This document shows, piece by piece, positions 1 to 8,627 of a stretch of 64,000 nt of DNA (position 1 is its first letter; each line of letters begins with the position of its first letter). Source of the DNA: Bin55 sp028819195 (GTDB lineage: Bacteria; Pseudomonadota; Gammaproteobacteria; Pseudomonadales; Azotimanducaceae); contig JAPPMF010000012.1 in the NCBI GenBank assembly GCA_028819195.1, positions 186,001-250,000 of the forward strand. The letters run 5' to 3'. The notes beneath the pieces are model-generated. The model saw only the letters and a list, made by a program, of their open reading frames with translations, was not told the origin of the DNA and made no database searches. The position numbers and the translations under genes are program-made.

Positions 1-1689
1 TTCACGCTGCGACATCCTATGAGTAGCGTCTATGTGTTTAAGCTGGTATAATTTCTCTGGTGGGTTGGTAGAGGTTACTTTTTGTATGGATTGCAAGTAT
101 TCTTTGACCCAGAGTCTAACTGGTTCGGACTCTAGGGCGTTTACCAACTCTTTAGAAATCTTTATTCGATTGCAAAAGGCAATAACTGATTTGACATCTG
201 CAGTTGGTACAGCACCTCCCAGAAACGCTGCTAATCCTAGAGCGCGCAACGCTTTTCCCGTTGTCCATTCGGGTTTGTTTTTGTCATTGACAGCTTGTTT
301 GTTCAATTGCTCTGCTACTCTGGTGGCTACCTCAGACTCTCGGTCACCCATTGCTAAAGCAATAATTCTGTAATCTGATAGTAAATTTCGCTTGACCGCT
401 TCTTTATACCCCAATCGAAAGAGTTCCTTTCCGAATGTTCTTTCATCGTTCATCGATTTCACTTCCCATTTTGAATCGACTATTTCATCGACAGTTTGAG
501 TCGAAAATATTCGTGGGGTCGCAGTCTGATATAGCCGAAACTTTGCCGGAAACATATCTTTGTCGTGACATAGAGTGAAGTTTCGAATTCGTTCACCATG
601 TTTAGGAGAATTCGACACCTTCCGAATTCCAGCAGTCCTATGAGCTTCGTCTCCTATCATTAATTTTGCGACGAGTCCATTTCGCTTCAAACCGTTAGCG
701 GTATTGTGAGCTGATTGATAGGTAGAAAACAATACTAATCGTTCATTGTCGAAGCGTGGTCGAGCTAGCCAGTTAGTCACCTGGTCTTCATTTAAAGCTG
801 TTTCTCCAACCACTTGATCGACAGTTACGTGTCCTGCATCTACCGTTCGATCTTTATCAATACTAATCGTATCCTCGTCCGATCTTCTCCGTCCCGCAGT
901 TTGGTCAGAGCAAACTGCCAAAGTTCTCAACTTCATCTCGTCTCGTTTAGCTAGACGTTGGTAGTCTCCCTTTATTTGTGACACAAGCGCTATTGAGGGA
1001 ACTAGCACGACAGCAACCTCCCCTGGCTTCACAATCTCCTTCATTACTCTGTATGAAACTCTTGTTTTACCGGTACCGCAGGGCATCACGATGTGTCCAC
1101 GGGCTTCTCCGCGATTCCATTCAGGACGTCCGTGTTCTGAATGTTCCTTTAACAACCGGACTATTTTTGTGACGGCTTCGTTTTGCATTGAAGTAAGCTC
1201 TTCATCTTCCCGCAAAGGTCTCACTTCTTGTAGAATCAATTCTTCTAATGGGTTTTCATAATCTACGATTTTCACGGGACGATCTACATCCAGCCTCAAC
1301 ATATCCGATACATTCTTCGTCACAGTCGCTGTCGTAACGATCCACCGTTCGACCCAGTGTTGACTAGTCGCTGCTGTAAGGAAATCTTTCACATCATTTT
1401 TGGTTAACTTCGAACCCTTTGGTCTTGCTTTACACTGAATAGCGACGTATGTGCCATCGGGTCTCACACCTACATTATCGATTCCAACATCAATTCGACT
1501 CTTGTCTGGAAAGAGTTTCGGATTGCCAGGCCAGTCTTTCCAAGAATAAACTTTTTCGAAATCCCAGATAACAATCTTCGGACCTATTTGACTCACTAAA
1601 TCTTCAAGCCATTTACCATCTCCACCATCTTTGTCATGGTCGCGGACGATGTCCAACCATTGTTGTGGAGTGAGTTGTTTTTCTTTCAT
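1..1689 (-). CDS. Type ISP-like restriction-modification/helicase protein, N-terminal part (cut by window edge)
   Basis: The reading frame is open from an ATG at 1689 to the left edge (563 codons), so the C-terminus lies outside the window. Residues 1-130 look like a Mrr-type nuclease domain: D67 and D71, then Q85-C-K87 in a VAIQCKAR strand, the D...QxK pattern of PD-(D/E)XK enzymes. A superfamily 2 helicase follows: Walker A MPCGTGKT at 202-209, a DEAH box in MIGDEAHR near residue 340, and motif III in YQTATPR. The stretch FGKELFRLGYKEAV...LLSDYRI strongly resembles the predicted helicases of COG4889, which include the single-chain type ISP enzymes (LlaGI, LlaBIII). In those proteins a DNA methyltransferase and target-recognition domain follow; here they would be off-window. 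Such enzymes translocate on DNA and cleave unmethylated phage DNA. The family call is firm; the full type ISP architecture is inferred. Confidence 0.8.
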   Translation of the reverse strand, partial: MKEKQLTPQQWLDIVRDHDKDGGDGKWLEDLVSQIGPKIVIWDFEKVYSWKDWPGNPKLFPDKSRIDVGIDNVGVRPDGTYVAIQCKARPKGSKLTKNDVKDFLTAATSQHWVERWIVTTATVTKNVSDMLRLDVDRPVKIVDYENPLEELILQEVRPLREDEELTSMQNEAVTKIVRLLKEHSEHGRPEWNRGEARGHIVMPCGTGKTRVSYRVMKEIVKPGEVAVVLVPSIALVSQIKGDYQRLAKRDEMKLRTLAVCSDQTAGRRRSDEDTISIDKDRTVDAGHVTVDQVVGETALNEDQVTNWLARPRFDNERLVLFSTYQSAHNTANGLKRNGLVAKLMIGDEAHRTAGIRKVSNSPKHGERIRNFTLCHDKDMFPAKFRLYQTATPRIFSTQTVDEIVDSKWEVKSMNDERTFGKELFRLGYKEAVKRNLLSDYRIIALAMGDRESEVATRVAEQLNKQAVNDKNKPEWTTGKALRALGLAAFLGGAVPTADVKSVIAFCNRIKISKELVNALESEPVRLWVKEYLQSIQKVTSTNPPEKLYQLKHIDATHRMSQRE

Positions 1690-1776
1690 AGCAGTGTCAG
1701 TGTTTCCATTTTGAGAGAGTAAGTAGTTCGTTTCAAGTCTGTGGAGGGGCTTAACCCGTAAATTGTCTTGAGAGTC

Positions 1777-2646
1777 TTATAGATTTTGTTCACCGACGGG
1801 TTTTAAAACAAACTCTTTCGCAAGTGTAGCGTCCTTGGCAGCTTTTTTATTAACTTATAAAGATCATTATTAGGGCTTCGCAGTTGTCTGGACCAAGATT
1901 GAAGATAGCTAGCATGTTACATTTCTCCATCAACGCCTAACTCAGCTATTAACTCTTCAACAGCGTAGGTGTCGTCTCCCCATTGTTCATGTTGCTTCCG
2001 GTTCAGTCTCGAAACATGGCCCGTCCAATGGATAACTTCATGCCACAGAGTAGCCCAATAATTTGCTTCTACGGTAGTTTTGCTTTCATCTAATGTTGTT
2101 ATATGAAATAGTTTCATGGTGTAATCATGTTTTGGGGAATAAGCTGCATAATGTCGTTTCATAGTCTTGAGATTCTGTTTTGAACGTAGTTTATCTAACA
2201 AACGTTCAGAGCGTTTATGTGGTCGTTCCGGTACTGTATGAGGTAATCGTCGAAAAGACAATCCCAGCGCGACTTCACAATCTTGAATCTGATCGATGTT
2301 ATATTTCAACCCAACTTCTAGCTTGACGGGCTGCTGATCTCCTTCTATCAGCCGGATATTCAGTTCCTCCACGGCAGTCTCAGATATCCATAAATTTGTA
2401 CGGTAGGATTTGGTGGCAGCATGAGTCTATAAAAGTAATCCGTTATGTATAACCGTACGGTACTTTAGGAGCTCTTACATTGCTGGGTAACATTGACCTA
2501 GGCTCGGGATACGACATCCTACCAATGACCACCCCGGTTTCTGACCAAGGTTTACGCCAAGGTAATTCCCCTTTCAACATTTGAGAAATGAGTTCATTTA
2601 CGATCTGTTTTTCGGTTACTGATTTAACGGATTTTGAACGGATCAT
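1777..2646 (-). pseudogene. ArdC-like antirestriction protein, broken by frameshifts and deletions
   Basis: Four pieces in different frames add up to a decayed ArdC. At 2443-2646 is the N-terminal ssDNA-binding-like start (EKQIVNELISQML..LPWRKPW), which ends in a stop at 2443. At about 1917-2420 is the zincin-like part, with WHEVIHWTGHVSRLNR carrying an HExxH-like site (HEVIH) and then YAVEELIAELG, a typical ArdC stretch; it stops at 1917. The next frame gives HASYLQSWSRQLR, the usual ArdC C-terminal motif. A further shift in an A-run near 1835-1845 gives KKAAKDATLAKEF and a stop at 1777. Parts of the middle and about 15-20 residues after AELG appear deleted. ArdC proteins are usually carried by plasmids and integrative elements to blunt host restriction. 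It lies beside the restriction-type gene at 1-1689, suggesting remains of a mobile element. Confidence 0.75.
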
Positions 2647-2826
2647 GTATTGGAGGTGATTTTATCCGATTGCAGAAATGTTCATGGTCTCTCATAGTCG
2701 GTGAGAGTTTACAGAATTAATCTTTTACAGTTTACGCTATCGCGAATGGTTTGTCAAATGCTGTCAAAAGGGGGCGGAACTCTTGAGTGAACTTGGCTAT
2801 TCGGTACCTTTTCTCGTAATGCTTCA

Positions 2827-3408
2827 CTAATTGTTACTTTCTTTATCCGGAGCAATATATTCATAAAAACATGCGTTCATAAAACGCCTATACCTACTTT
2901 TGTGGTTCTCTTTTATCAAAAAAATGCGGCTTTCCTGCACAATCAATGACCGATCAAAAATGTTCATTGTCAACATCAAAAGTCTAGATCGAACTAATTT
3001 ATCAGAAGTTGGATGACGTCTAAAAGCTGCACAAAACCAGAATTTTCCTTCAAATTTATCAAGTCCTACCAAATGATTTCCCATGCTTCCGATCCATGTC
3101 ATGTCGATTGGCCGACCACTAGTTTTGTGTTCTTTCCCAGAATAAGTACCAGACATACCCATTAGAAAGGGTGATCCCTGAAATACAAAGACTTTGACGA
3201 TTCTCCACCACAGTAAAACAACTAAGACAAGTTTAAGAATAAAAAGACTGTACCAGTTAAACACAATCGTAATATTCGATAATTGAAACAAGATCGGTGA
3301 ATCTTTTACATCCATAGTCAATTGGTATCTCATCACTAAGAACATAACCAAGAATGCACCCAGCGAAACCATCGAGAGTCGAAACCATAACCAAAAATAA
3401 ACGAGCAT
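2827..3408 (-). CDS. Unknown small protein with two N-terminal membrane helices
   Basis: I do not recognise this 193-residue protein. I chose the ATG at 3408, not the in-frame one at 3453, because GAGGAG (3416-3421) sits seven bases before it. Two hydrophobic helices come first (about residues 1-25 and 50-75, the second very rich in Trp, Val and Leu). A soluble, basic tail of about 115 residues follows, beginning near GMSGTYSGKEHKTSG. This tail looks strand-rich and has no catalytic motif I can name. The layout of two helices plus a beta-rich domain resembles, in topology only, Cap15-type CBASS effectors, but no nucleotide cyclase gene is visible. It sits alone between an ArdC remnant and fic with over 170 bp of non-coding sequence on each side. 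The sequence is more A+T-rich than the housekeeping genes to the right. Confidence 0.6.
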   Translation of the reverse strand: MLVYFWLWFRLSMVSLGAFLVMFLVMRYQLTMDVKDSPILFQLSNITIVFNWYSLFILKLVLVVLLWWRIVKVFVFQGSPFLMGMSGTYSGKEHKTSGRPIDMTWIGSMGNHLVGLDKFEGKFWFCAAFRRHPTSDKLVRSRLLMLTMNIFDRSLIVQESRIFLIKENHKSRYRRFMNACFYEYIAPDKESNN

Positions 3409-3476
3409 AATACATCTCCTCGATCTACGCTTATTGAAAACACAAGATAACACAGTTTATCTTACCACATAGTTTA

Positions 3477-3492
3477 ATTTTACTGGTAAAAT
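3477..3492. promoter_or_regulatory. Operator-like dyad upstream of the two-helix protein
   Basis: ATTTTAC and GTAAAAT form perfect 7-base arms around a 2-base centre. The site lies about 70 bp upstream of the chosen start at 3408, in an A+T-rich gap of about 270 bp that otherwise shows no gene. It could bind a dimeric regulator; which one is unknown. Confidence 0.3.
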
Positions 3493-3679
3493 CGCAACAT
3501 AACATTTCAATGAAGTTCTAACTGTTTAATAAATATTTCACGAAAATTATTTTCAATTCACGCCAAACATGGACAACTTCTATCCGTATAGTATTAGCAG
3601 ATTTCTAATTCAAAATTCTGTAACCAGAATTCAATGACAACCAGTTTAAAGTTATGAAAGTCTCTCATGAATATCAGGA

Positions 3680-4837
3680 TTAATCGAAATCGAATATTTC
3701 AACATACTTGTAGAGCAAATATCGACGGTTCCGCGAATACCCAGTGTGTTCCACTAGTAAACCACCTTTGACCATGCGCTCAATCAAGATTTTGGAGGAG
3801 TCATACGACATACTAGTCAATTCTCGAACTTCATTCACACTGATAGAAGGAAACACGTACAGGCGATCAAGTACGTGATGTGCATTCGCTGTTGACCGAC
3901 CGAAATTTTCATTAATCCAATGACGATCTCGTTCACGCATTGCTAGTATACTTTTAACTGTTGAGATAGCCTGTTTGCTAACGGTTTCAACTGCACCCAA
4001 AAAAAACACTAACCAATTCTCCCAATTACCGGTATTCTGAACTTCCTGTAACTTCTGATAGTACTCAAGTCGGTGTATGTTGAAATACCAAGACAAATAT
4101 AGAACTGGATGTTGTAAGACCCTGTTCTGGTATAGCATTAACGTCACGATTAAGCGCCCAACCCTCCCATTTCCGTCTCGAAATGGATGAATCGACTCAA
4201 ACTGCGCGTGAATCAACCCTATTTTTACTAGCAAAGGTAGATCGCCCCTAGTGTTGACGAAACGATCTAAAGCACACATATGTTGTACGACTTGGTTAGG
4301 AGGAGGAGGCACAAAACTTGCTTCATATATGCTACATCCCTCGGGTCCAATCCAGTTCTGAGTTGATCTAAACTCTCCTGGGTCAAGCCTCGAACCTCTG
4401 ATGTCCTTGAGTAAAACACGATGAATATCTTTGATCAATGACGTATTTATAGGTCCATCTTTCACTTTTTCGATACCAAGTTGCATCGCAGCAATGTAGT
4501 TGATTACTTCGTATACGTCATTTTTATATTCGGTTCGAAACAGTTTAACTTCAGCACCCAGAACGTCCTGCAATGTACTTTGAGTTCCCTCAATACGGCT
4601 TGAGAGCACTGCTTCAAGGCGAATGTACATCATCACAAATAAATTAGGTTCCGGTAAAACCTCAATGACACCATCAAGTTTGTGGAGTGCATTCTCAGCT
4701 CGTCTATGGGCGTTTTCTAAGTTAGTATCAAATTTAATCGGAGGGTCCGGTGGTAAGGTACCCGGAATGAGCGCTAAGTATCCTTTTGATTGACGTTCGT
4801 ACCTACCGGTGCGATGTGTATGAGGTGTTTCAATCAC
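3680..4837 (-). CDS. fic: Fic family protein (AMP-transferase) with winged-helix tail, class II
   Basis: Fic enzymes transfer AMP (sometimes other groups) from a nucleotide to hydroxyls of target proteins. The canonical motif HPFRDGNGRVGR is intact at residues 217-228. An inhibitory helix of the S-x-x-x-E-G form lies N-terminal to the Fic fold (S79, E83, G84), the layout of class II Fic proteins that restrain themselves. Residues 300-385 look like a winged helix (HHVLDRLYVFPSISVNEVRELTS is the region), as in many Fic proteins of this 370-390 residue size, so it may bind DNA. It is a lone gene downstream of truA on the same strand, with its own A+T-rich promoter region containing twin palindromes. 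Likely substrates are unknown. It could serve as a toxin-like module or a housekeeping AMPylator; no antitoxin gene is adjacent. Confidence 0.9.
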   Translation of the reverse strand: MIETPHTHRTGRYERQSKGYLALIPGTLPPDPPIKFDTNLENAHRRAENALHKLDGVIEVLPEPNLFVMMYIRLEAVLSSRIEGTQSTLQDVLGAEVKLFRTEYKNDVYEVINYIAAMQLGIEKVKDGPINTSLIKDIHRVLLKDIRGSRLDPGEFRSTQNWIGPEGCSIYEASFVPPPPNQVVQHMCALDRFVNTRGDLPLLVKIGLIHAQFESIHPFRDGNGRVGRLIVTLMLYQNRVLQHPVLYLSWYFNIHRLEYYQKLQEVQNTGNWENWLVFFLGAVETVSKQAISTVKSILAMRERDRHWINENFGRSTANAHHVLDRLYVFPSISVNEVRELTSMSYDSSKILIERMVKGGLLVEHTGYSRNRRYLLYKYVEIFDFD

Positions 4838-4894
4838 TGGACTTAGTAAGCGAGGTTTAAGTTATGATCTGCAATAACTCTTATCAACGTAAGA

Positions 4895-4963
4895 TTTATA
4901 TTATTGTTTCTACAGTATATAAAAATTTAATCGCTTTATATTATAGTTTACATGGTATATAAA
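4895..4963. repeat. Two 29-bp palindromic direct repeats upstream of fic (probable operators)
   Basis: Repeat 1 (4895-4923) and repeat 2 (4935-4963) each have TTTATAT, a 15-base middle and ATATAAA. They are offset by exactly 40 bp and share most of the middle (TAT.GTTT). On the fic strand, repeat 2 contains a TATAAT hexamer (4940-4945), so protein bound here would cover a likely -10 element. The repeats lie 58-126 bp upstream of the fic start. Autoregulation by the Fic winged helix is an inference. Confidence 0.5.
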
Positions 4964-5005
4964 CCCACATTTTTGCACGTCATCCAATAAACTTTGTTCA
5001 GGTTT

Positions 5006-5836
5006 TCAACGAGTCGTAGTATAGGGCTTCACCCCGTTAGACTCGTTAGGCAATCCTTGCCCAATGATTAACGGTAGTCTCAATTGGCTAAGATTTTCAA
5101 AATTTTCATAAAAAATTTGTACTAGGTATAACCCATCCGGAGGTGCAGTAGCACCTGCGAATTTTCGATCACGTGCATGCAGTACCGACTCCAAATCTTT
5201 TACTTTTCTATTGGAAATAGCTAATAAAGTACCGGCGATATTCCTAACCATTTTTTGCAGAAACGCGTTGGCGACTATGTCCATTACGACAAAGTCTCTA
5301 TACCGTATAACCGCCACGGAATGTACTAGTCGAAAGGGAGACTTTGACTGACAATGCGCCGAACGAAATGAAGTGAAATCATGTTCACCAACCAATACTT
5401 GTACTTCCGAATTTAGTCGACCGGCATCAAGTGGATAAGGAATCCAAGTTGCTAATTCTCGACCAATTGCTGGAATCCACTTACTTTCTCCAAAGATGTA
5501 CATATATCGTCGCCAGACGCAAGATCTCCTAGGATCGAACGAAGTGTCGACTTTTTGAACCGTGTGCACGGCAATATCCTGCGGAAGATAAGTATTAGTT
5601 CCATCTAACCAAGCTAAACTTGATCGAGAGTTTGAACAATCAAAACTTATCACTTGATTCGTCGCATGCACGCCCGAATCAGTTCGTCCTGCGAATTTAA
5701 TCTGAATCTCTTCATTAGCAACGCGAGAAAGTGCCACTTCCAACTCAGTTTGAATGGACCGACCGTTCCGCTGGTACTGAAAACCACAAAAATCGGTACC
5801 GCGATACTCGATCGCAAGCGCGACACGGGATTTCAT
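5006..5836 (-). CDS. truA: tRNA pseudouridine(38-40) synthase TruA
   Basis: TruA converts uridines 38-40 of the anticodon arm of many tRNAs to pseudouridine. The catalytic aspartate is visible as D53 in the motif FAGRTDSGVHA. The family pattern continues with LPQDIAVHTV, DPRRSCVWRRYMY and FLQKMVRNIAGTL. At 276 residues the length is normal. It lies 18 bp downstream of asd, following asd and the leu genes as in Pseudomonas relatives, except that fimV, usually in this neighbourhood, is absent. It is probably the last gene of that transcript. Confidence 0.95.
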   Translation of the reverse strand: MKSRVALAIEYRGTDFCGFQYQRNGRSIQTELEVALSRVANEEIQIKFAGRTDSGVHATNQVISFDCSNSRSSLAWLDGTNTYLPQDIAVHTVQKVDTSFDPRRSCVWRRYMYIFGESKWIPAIGRELATWIPYPLDAGRLNSEVQVLVGEHDFTSFRSAHCQSKSPFRLVHSVAVIRYRDFVVMDIVANAFLQKMVRNIAGTLLAISNRKVKDLESVLHARDRKFAGATAPPDGLYLVQIFYENFENLSQLRLPLIIGQGLPNESNGVKPYTTTR

Positions 5837-5854
5837 GGCTACTTCTTCGCTAGT

Positions 5855-6874
5855 CTAATTGAGATGAGTAATCACCTGCTCGGCGATCTGAACACTATTG
5901 AGTGCTGCCCCCTTTCGAACGTTGTCCGAGACTACCCAAAGACTTAATCCATTTGGATGCGATAGATCCTGTCGGAGTCGACCAACGAACACTAGGTCGT
6001 TACCGGCAGCATTCACTACCGGGGTAGGATATCCACCTGATCGGTGTTCATCCATTAACTGAACACCAATCGCCGATTCAAAACATTTCTTCACTTCAGA
6101 TAGTTCTACTTTCGTTCTAGTTTCTAGGTGAATTACTTCGGAATGTCCGATAAAAATAGGCAATCGAACACAGGTCGCATTGACTTTGAGATCAGAGTCA
6201 GCGAATATTTTTTTTGTTTCCTGAACCAGTTTCATTTCTTCGGCGGTGTAGCCATTCTCTTGGAACTCGCCAATATGTGGAATAGCGTTAAAAGCCATCT
6301 GCACAGGAAAGACTTCAGTAGAGAACTCTGTCGAATTAAGTATGTTCGCAGTTTGTGAGGCTAATTCAGACATTGCTCGTGTTCCGGCACCGGAAACAGA
6401 TTGATAGGTAGCGATATTGATTCTATCAATACCAACAGCATCATAAATTGGTTTGATCGCTACTACCAATTGAATTGTAGAGCAATTTGGGTTTGCAATG
6501 ATTCGCGTCTGCAACCCTTTCTCAACAAGTTCGCCGTTCGCTTCTGGAACGACCAAAGGTACATTTTCTTTTAACCGATAATGGGAAGTGTTATCGACGA
6601 CAATAGCACCAGCCGCGACTGCACGAGGTACATATAGTTGCGAAACTTCACTTCCTGCTGTGAAAAAAGCGATTTGGATGTTGGAAAAATCGCACTCTTC
6701 CAATAGTTCTACTTTACGATACTTACCGTTAACGAGTATTCTTTTCCCTGCCGATCGAGACGACGCGAGTAAAGTTACTTCGTCAAGCGGAAACTTCCTC
6801 GCTTGCAAAACTTCGCATAGAGTCTCACCGACGATTCCAGTCGCACCGACTATCGCGACGTTGAATTTTCGCAC
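5855..6874 (-). CDS. asd: Aspartate-semialdehyde dehydrogenase
   Basis: This enzyme reduces aspartyl phosphate to aspartate semialdehyde with NADPH, the branch point to lysine/diaminopimelate, threonine and methionine. The N-terminus has the dinucleotide loop GATGIVG (residues 10-16). The catalytic cysteine is C131 in NPNCST. Later come the substrate-site stretch around NAIPHIGEF and the TCVRLP motif. At 339 residues it is a typical bacterial ASADH of the shorter class. Its start lies inside the end of leuB (25 bp overlap in another frame), suggesting translational coupling within one leu-asd-truA transcript. Confidence 0.95.
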   Translation of the reverse strand: MRKFNVAIVGATGIVGETLCEVLQARKFPLDEVTLLASSRSAGKRILVNGKYRKVELLEECDFSNIQIAFFTAGSEVSQLYVPRAVAAGAIVVDNTSHYRLKENVPLVVPEANGELVEKGLQTRIIANPNCSTIQLVVAIKPIYDAVGIDRINIATYQSVSGAGTRAMSELASQTANILNSTEFSTEVFPVQMAFNAIPHIGEFQENGYTAEEMKLVQETKKIFADSDLKVNATCVRLPIFIGHSEVIHLETRTKVELSEVKKCFESAIGVQLMDEHRSGGYPTPVVNAAGNDLVFVGRLRQDLSHPNGLSLWVVSDNVRKGAALNSVQIAEQVITHLN

Positions 6875-7974
6875 TTCGACTTTTTTAATTCTTGGTTAAC
6901 TAAATCTGCCATTTGATCGGTACCAACAACTGTTATTGCTTCGGTCGAATTATCTGGCGTGATATCAGCAGTTCGGTATCCACTATTGAGAACTCGATCA
7001 ACCGCAGCGTCAATATCGTCGGCAACCTTCGGTAAATCCAAACTATACCGAAACATCATGGAAATCGATAGGATAGTGGCGAGTGGATTGGCGATGTTTT
7101 GACCGGCAATATCCGGTGCTGAGCCATGAACAGGTTCATAAAGTCCGCGATTTGCCACATTGAGAGATGCCGAGGGTAGCATTCCAAGAGACCCAGTCAA
7201 CATTGCCGCTAAATCAGAAAGAATATCTCCAAACATATTACCTGTTACCAAGACGTCAAATTGACGCGGATCTCTAACCAATTGCATTGCCGCATTATCT
7301 ACGTACATGTGTGTTAGTTCTACATCTTGATATTTAACATTAATACTTGAAACGATTTCTCTCCACAATTGAGAAACTTCTAGCACATTGGCTTTATCGA
7401 CAGAACACAGTTTTTTGTTCCGTTTTTGCGCAAGAGTGTAGGCAACGTGAGCAATCCGCGAAATTTCAGATTCATCGTAAACCAATGTATTGAATCCTTT
7501 TCGTTGATTGGCACTCTGTTCGATACCTCGAGGTGTGCCAAAATATATACCACCCGTCAGCTCGCGAACAATCAATATATCGAGGCTAGCAATCAAATGC
7601 TGTTTCAATGAGGAAGCAGTAGCTAAAGGAGAAAACGTAATTGCTGGTCTTAAATTCGCGAAACAATCTAAGTGTGATCTCAGTTGTAATAAGCCCTTCT
7701 CAGGCTTTTGATTTATGGGTAATCCGTCCCACTTCGGTCCTCCCACTGCACCTAGAAGTACGGCTTTAGAAACTTCAGCTTGCCGTATTACCTCCCTTGT
7801 AATAGGAACACCATGAGCGTCGATAGAACAACCACCACAATCTGCATGAACGAGGTCGAGTTCCACCATATCTTTCGCCGCAGTTTGCATAACGGTAACT
7901 GCATGTGGCATGATTTCAGCGCCGATCCCATCACCAGCAAGGATCAGTATCGAAGCTGAGTATGGGGTGTTCAT
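6850..7974 (-). CDS. leuB: 3-isopropylmalate dehydrogenase
   Basis: LeuB oxidises and decarboxylates 3-isopropylmalate to 2-oxoisocaproate with NAD, the third step of leucine synthesis. Motifs include LILAGDGIGAEI at the N-terminus, the substrate-binding LRSHLDCFANLRPA, YVDNAAMQLVRDP, GNMFGDILSDLAAMLTGSLG and the NAD-site region YEPVHGSAPDIAGQ. At 374 residues it is slightly longer than most, owing to a C-terminal tail that runs over the asd start. The gene overlaps leuD by 4 bp. leuA is not in the window. Confidence 0.96.
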   Translation of the reverse strand: MNTPYSASILILAGDGIGAEIMPHAVTVMQTAAKDMVELDLVHADCGGCSIDAHGVPITREVIRQAEVSKAVLLGAVGGPKWDGLPINQKPEKGLLQLRSHLDCFANLRPAITFSPLATASSLKQHLIASLDILIVRELTGGIYFGTPRGIEQSANQRKGFNTLVYDESEISRIAHVAYTLAQKRNKKLCSVDKANVLEVSQLWREIVSSINVKYQDVELTHMYVDNAAMQLVRDPRQFDVLVTGNMFGDILSDLAAMLTGSLGMLPSASLNVANRGLYEPVHGSAPDIAGQNIANPLATILSISMMFRYSLDLPKVADDIDAAVDRVLNSGYRTADITPDNSTEAITVVGTDQMADLVNQELKKSKCENSTSR

Positions 7975-8621
7975 CGGGAGGAAAAGAGCCAGGGCACACG
8001 TTGCCGATGTTGTTTTTCAAACTCCTGAATCTCGGACACATGTTTCAGTGTTAATGCGATTTCATCTAGCCCTTCCAATAACCTAAGTCGTCGATTCGGA
8101 TCAATCGTAAAACCGATGGTATCAAGTTTTTCGCCTGTTATCTGTTGCGTCTCTAAATCAATTTCAATAGTCAATGTTTTATTTTCGTAAGTCAATCGAA
8201 ACAGAGTATCGACCTGAGTTTCACTCAAAGTAACTGGCAACAAACCATTGTTCAAACTGTTGTTGTAGAAAATATCAGCAAACGATGGTGCTATGACGCA
8301 CCGAAAACCGTACTGCAGAAGTGCCCAGACTGCATGCTCTCGACTTGAACCACAGCCAAAATTTCGCCGAGCAAGCAAGATCGAAGCGTCGCGATATTGA
8401 GGATAGTTTAGAACAAATTTTGGATTCTCTTGACGACCGGTCTTACCTATATACCCCTCGTCTAAGAATCGCCAAGCGTCGAACAGGTTTTCACCGAATC
8501 CAGTTCTCTTGATTGATTTGAGAAACTGTTTGGGAATGATTTGATCGGTATCGACGTTCGCGCGATCTAACGGGACAACCGTTCCTGAATGCTGGATGAA
8601 TTTGAGGTGTTCGCTCGTCAC
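7971..8621 (-). CDS. leuD: 3-isopropylmalate dehydratase small subunit
   Basis: LeuD is the swivelling small subunit that pairs with LeuC to isomerise 2- to 3-isopropylmalate. The N-terminus carries DRANVDTDQIIPKQFLK and the middle carries NFGCGSSREHAVWAL, the hallmark of the aconitase swivel domain. FADIFYNNSLNNGLLPV follows. At 216 residues it is of normal length. It starts 6 bp after leuC stops and overlaps leuB by 4 bp, so the three are almost certainly co-transcribed. Confidence 0.96.
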   Translation of the reverse strand: MTSEHLKFIQHSGTVVPLDRANVDTDQIIPKQFLKSIKRTGFGENLFDAWRFLDEGYIGKTGRQENPKFVLNYPQYRDASILLARRNFGCGSSREHAVWALLQYGFRCVIAPSFADIFYNNSLNNGLLPVTLSETQVDTLFRLTYENKTLTIEIDLETQQITGEKLDTIGFTIDPNRRLRLLEGLDEIALTLKHVSEIQEFEKQHRQRVPWLFSSR

Positions 8622-8627
8622 GTTAAC

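Noticed and set aside
978..1172. Short plus-strand frame inside the type ISP-like gene
   Set aside because: Antisense to a clearly coding frame with family motifs; no ribosome site.
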